From DATMER01 sp031390755 (lineage in GTDB: Bacteria > Acidobacteriota > Thermoanaerobaculia > Multivoradales > UBA5704): a stretch of DNA of 64,000 nt. The DNA lies in the NCBI GenBank assembly GCA_031390755.1, contig JANMTS010000035.1, forward strand, positions 124,001 through 188,000, given 5' to 3'. Below the pieces are notes generated by a model. The model saw only the letters and a list, made by a program, of their open reading frames with translations, made no database searches and was not told the DNA's origin. Positions 41,623 to 51,144 of this stretch are shown here, in pieces. Both the position numbers and the translations under genes were made by a program. Position 1 is the first letter of the stretch, and each line of letters opens with the position of its first letter.

Positions 41623-42933
41623 ATGGCGGAACTGGTGCTGATCGTCGACGACGAGCCGGGAATCCTCTCGACCCTCGGGGGGATTCTTACGGACGAGGGC
41701 TACTCCACGCTGACGACGACGAGCGGCGAGGAGGCGCTGGCGCTCTACCGCGAGCGGCAGCCCGCCGTGGTCTTCCTCGACATCTGGCTCGCCGACCGCG
41801 ACGGATTGGAGACGCTCCAGGCCTTGCGCGAGACCGACCCCACGGCCTCGGTCGTCATGATGTCAGGGCACGGCACCACGTCGACCGCGGTGCGGGCCAT
41901 CAAGATGGGGGCCTTCGACTATCTGGAGAAGCCGCTCTCGTACAAGCGGGCCGTGGACGCCGCGGCCGGCGCGCTCTCCTACAAGCGCTCGCTCGAAGAG
42001 GCCGGCGTCGTCGCTCCGGATCTGCCCCGCGACCGTTCCGCCGAGCGGCGCATCCCGGCGCTGCCGGACATCCCGCAGCTCCGCCCCCTGCTCCGCCCCA
42101 CGGGCCGGAAGCAGAAGACGATCCGGCACTCGAAGGTCGTCTACGGGCTCGGCCTTCACTCGGGCCAGCGCACCGGCATGGTGCTCCAGCCGCTCCCCGA
42201 GAACAGCGGCCTGCATTTCGTGACCCTGCCCACCGGCGTCGAGATCCCGGCGCACACCGGCTCGGTGGCGGACACGGACTACGCCACCACCCTCTCCGCC
42301 GAGGGCGAGAGCATCAAGACGGTCGAGCATCTGCTCTCCGCGCTGCATGCCTACGGCGTCACCAACCTGCTGATCAAGGTCCACGGCGAGATCCCGGTCA
42401 TGGACGGCTCGGCCCTGGAGTTCTGCACGGTGCTGGAGGACGTCGGCCTGACCGAGCAGGACCAGCCGCAGCTGGAAGCGGTGATCGACCGCCGCTACGA
42501 GGTGGCCGGCGGGACGGGCGAGAAGATCCTCGCGATCGAGCCGGCGGACGTGTTCTCGGTCTCCTACCTGCTGCGCTATCCGCCGCCGCTCGGCGAGCAG
42601 TACTACGAGCTGACGCTCTCCGGCCCCGAGGTCTACAAGCGGGAGATCGCTCCGGCCCGCACGTTCGGGTTCATGAAGGATCTCAAGATGATGAACGAGC
42701 TGGGCCTCGGCTCCGGCGGCCGGCTCGACAACTTCATCCTGGTCGGCGAGGACGACATCCTCAACACCGAGCTGCGCTTCCCGGACGAGTTCGTCCGCCA
42801 CAAGATCCTCGACATCGTGGGCGACCTTTATCTCCTCGGCTATCCGATCCGCGGCAAGGTCACCGCGCGCCTGACCGGACATCGCGATAACATCTCCCTC
42901 CTGAAGCAGATTCTGGCCGGAACGCCCTCCTGA
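41623..42933 (+). CDS. lpxC: Response regulator receiver fused to LpxC deacetylase
   Basis: A 436-residue fusion. Receiver 1-120: Asp9-Asp10, phospho-acceptor Asp53 (VVFLDIWLADRDG), Ser81 and Lys103, all present. After a linker (about 125-165) comes LpxC, UDP-3-O-acyl-GlcNAc deacetylase, the committed step of lipid A synthesis: VEHLLSALHAYG (Glu235, His236), IPVMDGSALEF, RTFGF, RHKILDIVGDLYLLG (His393, Asp397) and GHRDN (His420), giving the zinc and catalytic set. Full length. It suggests that phosphorylation could set lipid A output. No kinase is directly adjacent; the hybrid kinase at 48634 is a candidate. Confidence 0.93.
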   Translation: MAELVLIVDDEPGILSTLGGILTDEGYSTLTTTSGEEALALYRERQPAVVFLDIWLADRDGLETLQALRETDPTASVVMMSGHGTTSTAVRAIKMGAFDYLEKPLSYKRAVDAAAGALSYKRSLEEAGVVAPDLPRDRSAERRIPALPDIPQLRPLLRPTGRKQKTIRHSKVVYGLGLHSGQRTGMVLQPLPENSGLHFVTLPTGVEIPAHTGSVADTDYATTLSAEGESIKTVEHLLSALHAYGVTNLLIKVHGEIPVMDGSALEFCTVLEDVGLTEQDQPQLEAVIDRRYEVAGGTGEKILAIEPADVFSVSYLLRYPPPLGEQYYELTLSGPEVYKREIAPARTFGFMKDLKMMNELGLGSGGRLDNFILVGEDDILNTELRFPDEFVRHKILDIVGDLYLLGYPIRGKVTARLTGHRDNISLLKQILAGTPS

Positions 42934-42967
42934 GCGCGCTGATCCGCAATCACCCCGCGCGGGAGGC

Positions 42968-42974
42968 AAAGGAG
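42968..42974 (+). promoter_or_regulatory. Shine-Dalgarno before an ATT start
   Basis: AAAGGAG ends 7 nt before ATT at 42982-42984. The frame has a stop at 42940-42942 and no ATG, GTG or TTG before GTG at 43207, while a signal peptide begins right at the ATT. Confidence 0.6.
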
Positions 42975-42981
42975 CCGCTCG

Positions 42982-43707
42982 ATTCCGATCCTTCTGGTTC
43001 TCATCGTCAGTCTCTGTCTGGCCCTCCCGGCGGCCGCAGCCCAGGCTCCGACGCCCGCGGATCTTCGCGAGAGCGCGCGGGCCATCCTCGGGGAGGGGTA
43101 CCAGAGCGAGATTCCGGACAACAAGCTGACTCGGAGGGGCGAAGGCCCAGGCGGCGGCATTCCTCGCCCCCCAGGCCCGGTTGTATCTCCCGCCAACAGC
43201 CCCCCGGTGCGGACGCCGCTGACCGTGGACGGGGAGCTCGTTCTCCTTCTCCAATTTGCCTTCAGCGTCGTGGCCGTCTCGACCCTGGTCTTCCTGACCC
43301 TCGGGCTGATCCGAAACCTCTCCTCCCGCCGCGCTTCCCGGGTACGCTTCGGAGAGGCGCCGGCCCGCTCGCAGGATTCTTCTCAGGACGGATCGGAGAC
43401 GGCGCCCGGTCCGTCCCTTGAGGACGCCGAGCGGTTCGCGGCTGAGGAGCGCTGGACCGAGGCCGTCCACACGTTACTGCTCCTCGCCATCCGCCATCTC
43501 TCTTCCCGCTTCGTCGTCCCCGCGGCCTCTTCCCGGACCAGCCGGGAGATGTCGCGCCTGCTGCCTCTCCAGGCCGAGGCCCGGGAGGCGTTCGCCGGAC
43601 TCGTCCGCACGGTCGAGCTCTCTCTCTTCGGTGGCTTGCCGGCCGGCCCCGACGACTATCAAACGAGCCTCGAACGCGTGCGCCTCCTTCTGAGACGATC
43701 GGTTTGA
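42982..43707 (+). CDS. DUF4129-type exported/membrane protein with probable ATT start
   Basis: 241 residues if begun at ATT 42982. It opens with a signal peptide (IPILLVLIVSLCLALPAAAAQ), then APTPADLRESARAILGEG, a Pro/Gly linker, one span (VLLLQFAFSVVAVSTLVFLTLGLI), and the DUF4129 core (ERFAAEERWTEAVHTLLLLAIRHL, VRTVELSLFGGLPAGPDDY). Ordinary starts exist only at GTG 43207, which would remove the signal peptide and conserved first part. First in the DUF4350/MoxR/DUF58 run and overlapping the next gene by 4 bp. CTG at 42994 is a less likely start. Confidence 0.75.
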   Translation: MPILLVLIVSLCLALPAAAAQAPTPADLRESARAILGEGYQSEIPDNKLTRRGEGPGGGIPRPPGPVVSPANSPPVRTPLTVDGELVLLLQFAFSVVAVSTLVFLTLGLIRNLSSRRASRVRFGEAPARSQDSSQDGSETAPGPSLEDAERFAAEERWTEAVHTLLLLAIRHLSSRFVVPAASSRTSREMSRLLPLQAEAREAFAGLVRTVELSLFGGLPAGPDDYQTSLERVRLLLRRSV

Positions 43708-44727
43708 GCGGGCCACGCGAGTGGGAAGGCGGCTTTTCCCGCAGGACAGTGGGCTGGCTCGCCGGCCTGGGCGTCGCCTCGTTTATCCTGGCCCTCGTCC
43801 TGACCGCCTTCGGAGACGTCGGCCGGCCCACGCCCGGGGCCAACAGCTTCAGCCGCAGCGCCCTGGGACACCGGGCCATGGTCGAGCTTCTCCAGTCCCT
43901 GGGTCTCGGCGTGGTGTCGCGGCGAAGCCCAAGCACCGGCGCCCCCGGACCGGGACGCCCCCTGATCGCGGCCGAGCCCGATCTGAAAGTGCTGGCCGCG
44001 ACCGGCGACCGGATGGCCGAGCTGCGGCGCGAGGCCTTGATCTGGAATGCCGCCCTCGTCGTCGTGCTGCCGAAGTGGAAAGGCGAGCCCGATCCGTCCA
44101 ATCCAGCCTGGATCCGGAGCGCCAACCTGATGCCGACTGCCGAGATCGCCGCCGTTGACCGGCAGGTCGGGTTGGAACGCAGGGAAACGCCCGGGGCCGT
44201 CTCGCTCCGCTGCGCCGTGCACTGGCCCTCCAACCGGAAGCCCTACTTCCAGGTGGAGCTGCGGTCCGCCCAACTCATCCGCGGCTCACAGGAGCTGAAG
44301 CCGGAGGTGACCTGCGGCGAGCACTGGCTCGTCGCCAGCTACACGTCCGGGGACGGCGCCGAGGTCTTTCTCGTTTCGGACCCCGACCTCTTCAACAATC
44401 AGGGTCTCGGGCTCGGCCAGAACGCCGCGCTCTTCCACGAGCTACTCACCGTGCGGCTCGGAGCGAGCGGCGCGGTGTTCGACGAGACCATCCACGGCTT
44501 TCGCCGCAATCCCGGCCTGCTCGCCGAGGCCTTCCGCTTCCCGCTCCTCCCGGCGACCCTCCAGGCGGTCGTGTTCGTCGGGATTCTGCTGTGGGCCGGC
44601 ATGGGCCGCTTCGGCAAGCCTCTGCCTCCGCCCGCGGCTCCGCTCCATGGCCAGGAGGCGTTGATCGAAAGTACCGCCCGGCTGCTTACCGCCGACCAGA
44701 TTCTCGCGCTACGCCAGGAGATGCAGG

Positions 44728-44750
<23 letters not shown>
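43704..44750 (+). CDS. DUF4350 domain membrane protein
   Basis: 348 residues, starting at TTG that overlaps the preceding stop. One span near 15-35 (VGWLAGLGVASFILALVLTAF), an outer DUF4350 domain (SALGHRAMVELLQSLGLGV, VLVSDPDLFNNQGLG-like FLVSDPDLFNNQGL), a second span near 300 (LQAVVFVGILLWAGMGRFG) and an inner helix. DUF4350 proteins go with MoxR-DUF58 clusters. Role in complex assembly is inferred. Confidence 0.85.
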
Positions 44751-45696
<946 letters not shown>

Positions 45697-45698
45697 TC

Positions 45699-47036
45699 AT
45701 GCGGCCCACCCGGAGAGCGGTCGTGCTGGCGGGCCTGGGCGTGGTCGTGGCGCTGCTGCCCGCCGCCGTCCACTCCGGCCTCTGGCCGCTCTGGCCCGCG
45801 TATCTCACCGCGTTCGCCCTCGCCCTGGGCAACGACGCGCTCCACACACCGCGGCGCCGCGACCTGACCGCCGCGGCAATCGTTCCGGACATCCTGTACC
45901 TGGGCCGCGGGGGCCAGACCGCAAACCTGATCCTGCACCTGCCGTCCAGGCGCCCTGTGACGGTAGAGATCGTCGCCGATGTCGCGGGCTGCCTGGCTCC
46001 GCAACCGGCGCTGTTCGTCCGTCTCGGAGAGACCTCCCGCAACGGCGGATCGTTCGACGTGCCCCTGGTTCCGACGCGGCGCGGCCGGGCCACGGTGGAG
46101 CGCCTCTGGCTGCGCTGGCAGGGTCCGCTCGGCCTGATGTCCTCGATGACCCGGGTCAAGGTGAACAGGAAGCTCGTCGTCGCCGCGGATCTCCAACCCG
46201 TGCGCTCCCTGGCCGTGCGGCTCGCGGATCCGGGTGTCTTTCGAACCGGTCTCCGGATCGAGCGCGGCAGCTACGGTGGCGGCCTGGAGCTGGACTCGTT
46301 GCGCGAGCACGTGCCTGGCGACGACTCCCGGCACATCGACTGGAAGGCGTCCGCCCACCACCGCAAGCTCGTCATCCGCCAGGGGCGAGCCGAACGCGGT
46401 CAGCAGGTGCTCATCGCGGTCGACTCCGGCCACCTGATGAACGAGCCGCTCGCCGGCATGCCGAAGCTCGACCATGCCGTGCAGGCCGCCCTTCTTCTCA
46501 CCTATCTCTCGCTGCGCTCGGGAGACCGGGTCGGCTGGGTGGCGTTCGACTCCCGGGTCCGGAATTGGATTGAGCCGCAGGCAGGCGTCCGCGCCTTCCA
46601 GCTCTTCGGCCGGATGGCCAGCCGCATCGCCTACTCCGACGAGGCGACCGACTTCTCCCTCGGTCTGACGGAGCTCTCCCAGCGGCTGGGCCGGCGCTCG
46701 CGGATCGTCGTCCTCACCGACTTCTTGGACGCGCTCGGCGCCGAGCGGATGATCGAGAGCCTGAGCCGCCTCTCGCGACGCCACGTCGTCGTCTTCGTGG
46801 CTCTGCACGATCCTCGGATCGCCGAGATTGCCGGTATCGCCGATACAGCGGTGCTGTCAGATGATCATGTGGCTCTGAGCCGGGCCGCCGTGGCCGGCGC
46901 CTTGCTGCGCGACCGCGGCCTCGTGCTCCGCCGTCTGGCCCGGCTCGGCGTCCGCGCCGTCGACGCCGCTCCCGCCCAGGTGGCGCCCTGGCTCATCGAT
47001 ACCTGCCTGGACAGAAAGAGCAGATGGGCGGCATGA
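45699..47036 (+). CDS. DUF58 domain protein
   Basis: 445 residues. N-terminal spans (VVLAGLGVVVALLPAAVHSGLWPLW), then a beta domain ending TRRGRATVERLWLRWQGPLGL and the DUF58 motif DSLREHVPGDDSRHIDWKASAHHRKLVIRQ, followed by a VWA-like region (VLIAVDSGHLM, IVVLTDFLDALG). Partner of the MoxR ATPase, 2 bp after it. Confidence 0.93.
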   Translation: MRPTRRAVVLAGLGVVVALLPAAVHSGLWPLWPAYLTAFALALGNDALHTPRRRDLTAAAIVPDILYLGRGGQTANLILHLPSRRPVTVEIVADVAGCLAPQPALFVRLGETSRNGGSFDVPLVPTRRGRATVERLWLRWQGPLGLMSSMTRVKVNRKLVVAADLQPVRSLAVRLADPGVFRTGLRIERGSYGGGLELDSLREHVPGDDSRHIDWKASAHHRKLVIRQGRAERGQQVLIAVDSGHLMNEPLAGMPKLDHAVQAALLLTYLSLRSGDRVGWVAFDSRVRNWIEPQAGVRAFQLFGRMASRIAYSDEATDFSLGLTELSQRLGRRSRIVVLTDFLDALGAERMIESLSRLSRRHVVVFVALHDPRIAEIAGIADTAVLSDDHVALSRAAVAGALLRDRGLVLRRLARLGVRAVDAAPAQVAPWLIDTCLDRKSRWAA

Positions 47037-48040
47037 GCGAGCCGGCTTGGCAGGAGCTGGACGGGATCGTCGAACGGCTCGACCGGGAGGGAGCGGCCGC
47101 CCTGACCGCGGACGAGCTGCTGCGCCTGCCCAATCTGTATCGGAGCGCCGGCAGCGCGCTCGCCCAGGCGCGCGCCTCCGGCCTCGATCCCGGCGACCGC
47201 GGCGGGGTCGACTCCCTGAACGCGCTGGTCGCCCGGTCCTATCTCGCGATCCACTGCAGCGGGCGTCCGTCCGGCGAAGCGCTCGGTCGATTCTTTCGCG
47301 TCCGTTTCCCCCGGACGGTGCGCCGCCACGCGGGCTTCGTCGCCGCGGCCCTTCTCGTCCTCGCTCTCGGCATTCTGACCGGCTGGCGCCTGACGCTGGC
47401 GGACCCGGAACGGTTCTACAGCTTCGTGGACGAAGGCATGGCGAACGGACGCACTCCGTCGTCGTCCACCCAGGAGCTGCGCGACGCGCTCTATACGACC
47501 GGAGATCCGCCCGCCGATCCAGGAGATTCCGACGAGGACGCTTACGGTCTCGTCGCCTTCGCCTCGTTCCTCTTCACCCACAACGCGCAGGTGGGCCTCC
47601 TCTGCTTTGCGCTGGGGTTCGCGGCCGGCGTGCCCGTGCTCTTCCTGCTCTTCTCGAACGGGCTGATCCTCGGCGCCTTCGCCGCGCTCTACCAATCGCG
47701 GGGCCTGGGCCTCGAGCTGTGGGCCTGGCTTCTGCCGCACGGCGTCAGCGAGCTCGCCGCCGTCTGTCTGTGCGGCGCGGCCGGCATGGTCGTCGGCGCG
47801 AGCGTCGTGTTTCCCGGCCCCCATTCCCGGCTCCAGAACCTCGCCATCCAGGGCCGAAGCGCCGCGCTTCTCGTGCTCGGAGCCATGTTCATGATGCTGC
47901 TCGCGGGCGCTCTCGAAGGCATCTTCCGCCAGTCCGTCCACGACCCCGCCGTCCGCCTCGCCGTGGCCGCCGTCACCTTCTTGGGTTGGTTGCTCTACTT
48001 CCTCCTGGCGGGCCGCCATGCAGCCGATCCCCGTTCCTGA
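47024..48040 (+). CDS. Stage II sporulation protein M-like membrane protein
   Basis: 338 residues with about six spans; LFSNGLILGAFAALYQSRGLGLELWAWLLPHGVSELAAVCLCGAAGM is the SpoIIM signature (GLxLGAF... HGxxEL). Outside spore-formers this family is found in MoxR-DUF58-RDD clusters, as here. ATG 47033 is an alternative start giving an ATGA overlap with the DUF58 stop. Confidence 0.9.
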   Translation: MGGMSEPAWQELDGIVERLDREGAAALTADELLRLPNLYRSAGSALAQARASGLDPGDRGGVDSLNALVARSYLAIHCSGRPSGEALGRFFRVRFPRTVRRHAGFVAAALLVLALGILTGWRLTLADPERFYSFVDEGMANGRTPSSSTQELRDALYTTGDPPADPGDSDEDAYGLVAFASFLFTHNAQVGLLCFALGFAAGVPVLFLLFSNGLILGAFAALYQSRGLGLELWAWLLPHGVSELAAVCLCGAAGMVVGASVVFPGPHSRLQNLAIQGRSAALLVLGAMFMMLLAGALEGIFRQSVHDPAVRLAVAAVTFLGWLLYFLLAGRHAADPRS

Positions 48041-48578
48041 GCCCCGCCTCCACTCGATCCGGACCCCTGAGGGGATCGTCATCGACTTCGAGGTCGCCCC
48101 GCTCGGCGCCCGCCTCCGCGCCCTGCTGATCGACCTTGCCATCGTCTTTCTGGCAACCGCGGGCCTCCAGGTGGTGGCCACGCCTCTGGCGCTGGGATGG
48201 CTGGGTCTCCTGGCGGGCTTCCTCCTGCAGAACCTCTACTTCCTCTACTGCGAGGCCAGCCTGGGAGGAAGGACGGTGGGCAAGAGCCTCGCCAGGCTGC
48301 GGGTCCTCTCCAGGAACGGCGGTCCGCTCACGCCCGACGCCGTGCTCGCCCGGAACGTGACGCGGAGCTTCGAGCTGTTCCTGCCCCTCGTGGCTCTCTT
48401 CGCGCCGCAGACGCTGATCCCGGGAGCGCCGAAGTGGGCGGCCGTCCTCGCCTTCGTCTGGATCTTCGCTTTCACATCGCTACCGCTCTTCAACCGCGAC
48501 CGCCTGCGCTGCGGCGATCTTGCTGCCGGCACTCTGGTGGTCAGGGAACCGGAAGATCGAGCCACGCTGTACAATTGA
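48018..48578 (+). CDS. RDD family membrane protein
   Basis: 186 residues: begins IRTPEGIVIDFEVAPLGARLRALLIDLAIVFLATAG, with the Arg-Asp-Asp-like RALLIDL, then NLYFLYCEASLGGRTVGKSLARLRVLS, the standard RDD pattern with GxTxGKxxxxL. Three spans. Overlaps SpoIIM by 23 bp and ends the operon-like run. Confidence 0.92.
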   Translation: MQPIPVPEPRLHSIRTPEGIVIDFEVAPLGARLRALLIDLAIVFLATAGLQVVATPLALGWLGLLAGFLLQNLYFLYCEASLGGRTVGKSLARLRVLSRNGGPLTPDAVLARNVTRSFELFLPLVALFAPQTLIPGAPKWAAVLAFVWIFAFTSLPLFNRDRLRCGDLAAGTLVVREPEDRATLYN

Positions 48579-48633
48579 GTAAATTTTGCATCATCAGCCA
48601 CAGGCTGACGCGGTATCCCCGCAGGAGCACAAG

Positions 48634-50262
48634 ATGCTTTCCCCTCTGGATCTGTTCGACACCAGTGGCTTCATGCCGCGCTGGCAGTGCGGCCTCTGGT
48701 CTCGCGAGCTCGGCCTGCTGCACATCGTGTCCGACCTCGGGATCTTCGCAGCCTATACGGCCATCCCCCTGGTGATCGCCTACTTCGTGCTCCGGCGCAA
48801 GGACATCCCCTTCCCCCGAATCTTCTGGCTCTTCGTGGTCTTCATCTTCGCCTGCGGCACCACGCATCTCCTCGAAGCGATCATCTTCTACCAGCCGGTC
48901 TACCGGCTGGCAGGCTTCGCCAAGCTCGTCACCGCGGTGGCTTCATGGTCCACGGTCGTGGCGCTCACGCTCGTCACCCCGAAGGCGCTCCGGCTGCCCG
49001 GCCTCGCCAGGCTCAACGAAGAGCTGACGCGCGAGGTCGAGGAGCGCAAGAAGACCGAATCCGAGCGCGACCAGCTTCTCGCCGGCGAAAAGGAAGCTCG
49101 CGGCGAGGCCGAGCGCGCCAACCAGATCAAGGACGAGTTCCTGTCCGTCCTCTCCCACGAGCTGCGCACGCCGCTCACCTCGATCCTCGGTTACGTCCAG
49201 TTGCTTCGCGCCGGTTACGTCCAGCCCGAGAAGGTTCATGAGAGCCTGGACGCGATTCGCCGCAACTGCCAGTCCCAGGTGCAGCTCATCGAAGATCTGC
49301 TCGACATGAACCGGATCATCGCCGGCAAGGTCCGCCTGGATCTCCGTTCGCTCGACCTGACCGAGGTCGTGGAAACGGCGGTCAAGATCATCAAGCCGCT
49401 GACGGATGCCAAGTCCCTGGAGTTGCGGACGGAGCTCGACTCCGGGGCGGGTCCGGTGCTCGGCGATTTCGACCGCCTCCAGCAGGTACTGATCAATCTG
49501 CTCACGAACGCCATCAAGTTCACCCCCGAGGGCGGTAGCATCGTGATCTCCCTGGCGCGCGTCGACACCCAGGTCGAGGTCAGCGTGAAGGACACGGGCC
49601 TGGGCATCGATCCGGAATTCCTGCCCCGGGTGTTCGACCGCCTCTGGCAGGCGGAAAGCAGGACGTCCGAGCGTCAAAGCGGGCTCGGGCTCGGCCTCGC
49701 GATCGTCAAGCAGATCGTGGACTTGCACGGCGGCTCGGTGCGGGCCGAAAGCGCTGGCCCCAACTGGGGCGCAACGATGACCTTCACCCTGCCGGGCCAG
49801 GTTCTCGATGGCGACTCCGGGCGGCGCTTCCCCTCGCGGACCGACCTCGCCTCGGGCGACCTCAGCCGCCTGCCCGACTTGAGCGGGCTGCGGGTGCTGG
49901 TGGTCGACGACGAGCTCGACGGCCGCAACGTGGTCGGGCAGATCCTCAGGACCCGCGGAGCCGAGATCGCCACCGCGGGCTCGGCCGACGAGGCGATCCA
50001 GCTGCTCGCCTCCTTCAAGCCGGACGTCCTGCTGAGCGACATCCAGATGCCGGGCAAGAGCGGCTACGAGCTTCTTCAGGAGATCCGTTCGCTGGCGGGA
50101 AGCGAGAGCCGCGGCGTGCCGGCGCTCGCGCTGACCGGCCTCGCCCGGGCGGAAGACCGGAGGCTGGCCCTGCTCTCCGGCTTCCAGTTCCACCTCGCCA
50201 AGCCCTTCGATGCCGGAGAGCTGATCGCGGCGGTGGCGATGCTCAGCCGCAGGACCGGCTAG
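48634..50262 (+). CDS. Hybrid histidine kinase with ETR1-like ethylene-binding domain
   Basis: 542 residues from ATG 48634. Three spans: SDLGIFAAYTAIPLVIAYFV, FPRIFWLFVVFIFACGTTHLLEAI and AKLVTAVASWSTVVALTLV. Asp34, Tyr41, Cys74 and His78 align with ETR1 Asp25, Tyr32, Cys65 and His69 at a constant offset of 9; Cys and His bind the copper that holds ethylene. Then coiled coil (EELTREVEERKKTESERDQ), HisKA (VLSHELRTPLTSILGYVQLL), HATPase (LINLLTNAIKFTPEGG, DTGLGI, GLGLGLAIV) and a C-terminal receiver (LVVDDE, LLSDIQMPG, AKPF). Whether it binds ethylene must be tested. Confidence 0.93.
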   Translation: MLSPLDLFDTSGFMPRWQCGLWSRELGLLHIVSDLGIFAAYTAIPLVIAYFVLRRKDIPFPRIFWLFVVFIFACGTTHLLEAIIFYQPVYRLAGFAKLVTAVASWSTVVALTLVTPKALRLPGLARLNEELTREVEERKKTESERDQLLAGEKEARGEAERANQIKDEFLSVLSHELRTPLTSILGYVQLLRAGYVQPEKVHESLDAIRRNCQSQVQLIEDLLDMNRIIAGKVRLDLRSLDLTEVVETAVKIIKPLTDAKSLELRTELDSGAGPVLGDFDRLQQVLINLLTNAIKFTPEGGSIVISLARVDTQVEVSVKDTGLGIDPEFLPRVFDRLWQAESRTSERQSGLGLGLAIVKQIVDLHGGSVRAESAGPNWGATMTFTLPGQVLDGDSGRRFPSRTDLASGDLSRLPDLSGLRVLVVDDELDGRNVVGQILRTRGAEIATAGSADEAIQLLASFKPDVLLSDIQMPGKSGYELLQEIRSLAGSESRGVPALALTGLARAEDRRLALLSGFQFHLAKPFDAGELIAAVAMLSRRTG

Positions 50263-50424
50263 TGTAGTGCGTCACAAAGAGCGGTCCTTATGAGCCAGGG
50301 GTTAGTCCCTATGCGTCGGCACCCGCGGTTTGCTGTTCCCTTGCCTCCTCCGGCCTTGTTGTCCGTGCGGAACACCCCGTGGGCTCCGCGCGGACCACTG
50401 CGGTACGTTACCTGGCCTCCAGGT

Positions 50425-50880
50425 AGCCTTACCTCATGGCGAGGCGACCCGACGGTCGCCGGGGCAACTCACCTCGCCGCCGAGGAAACCTACCTCACGG
50501 CGAGGGAAGCCGACCTCCTCGCCAGGTATCTTTCCGCAACGCCAGTTGACTTTGCCCAAGGCGAGGGAATCTTCCCCAGCCCCTGGGTGACCTGGCGCTG
50601 CGGCGAGGGAAACTTCCCTGATCGGAAGCGAGCTTGCCTCGTGACGGGGTAACGTAGCGCACACGGAGGAGGTTTTCCTCGCAACGCGGTAACGTTGCCC
50701 AGCCGCAGAGAAGCCAACCCGGCGGCGAGGTGACGGCACCCGGCGCCCGGGTGATCTCACCTCGCGGCGCGGAACTTTGCCGGACCGCTGGGGAAGCCTG
50801 CCTGCGGCCGGGTAACGTTGCTTCGTCGCGAGGGAATCTTCCCCTGTGGCAAGGCGAATCTCCCTGCGCGCAGAGTCCGG
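50425..50880. repeat. ~20-21-bp-period degenerate array (array 2)
   Basis: From 50440 to 50869 about 22 units follow each other at 19-22 bp (mean 20.4, except one gap of 41). Each has a CGAGG/CCAGG/CGGGG-type core. Recurrent parts are CCTCACGGCGAGGGAA, GGGAATCTTCCCC, GGGAAACTTCCC and GGTAACGTTGCC, several of them palindromic. No reading frame on either strand looks natural. The flanks 50263-50424 and 50881-51144 show nothing definite. The array separates the hybrid kinase and the Ser/Thr kinase genes. Confidence 0.75.
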
Positions 50881-51144
50881 CGAGCTGACAACCGCGCTCC
50901 TCGGAGAACAGCGGCAGGGGGATCGAGCCCTGCTCGGTCGTCTGCCCCAGGAGCGTGAAGCCGACCTCGCCCATCTGCGGCAGGAACCGTCCCACACCGG
51001 CCTCCCCTCTGCTCGTCGGGGATCAGCAACCGCCGAAATGTCGATCAGGCTGTTTACGTCCGGAGCCGACCCTGGTAACCTATTTGAGGATTCTATGAAG
51101 TAGATTCGTTTCGGGATTGGAGAGAGGCCGATGCGGAGAGGCCC

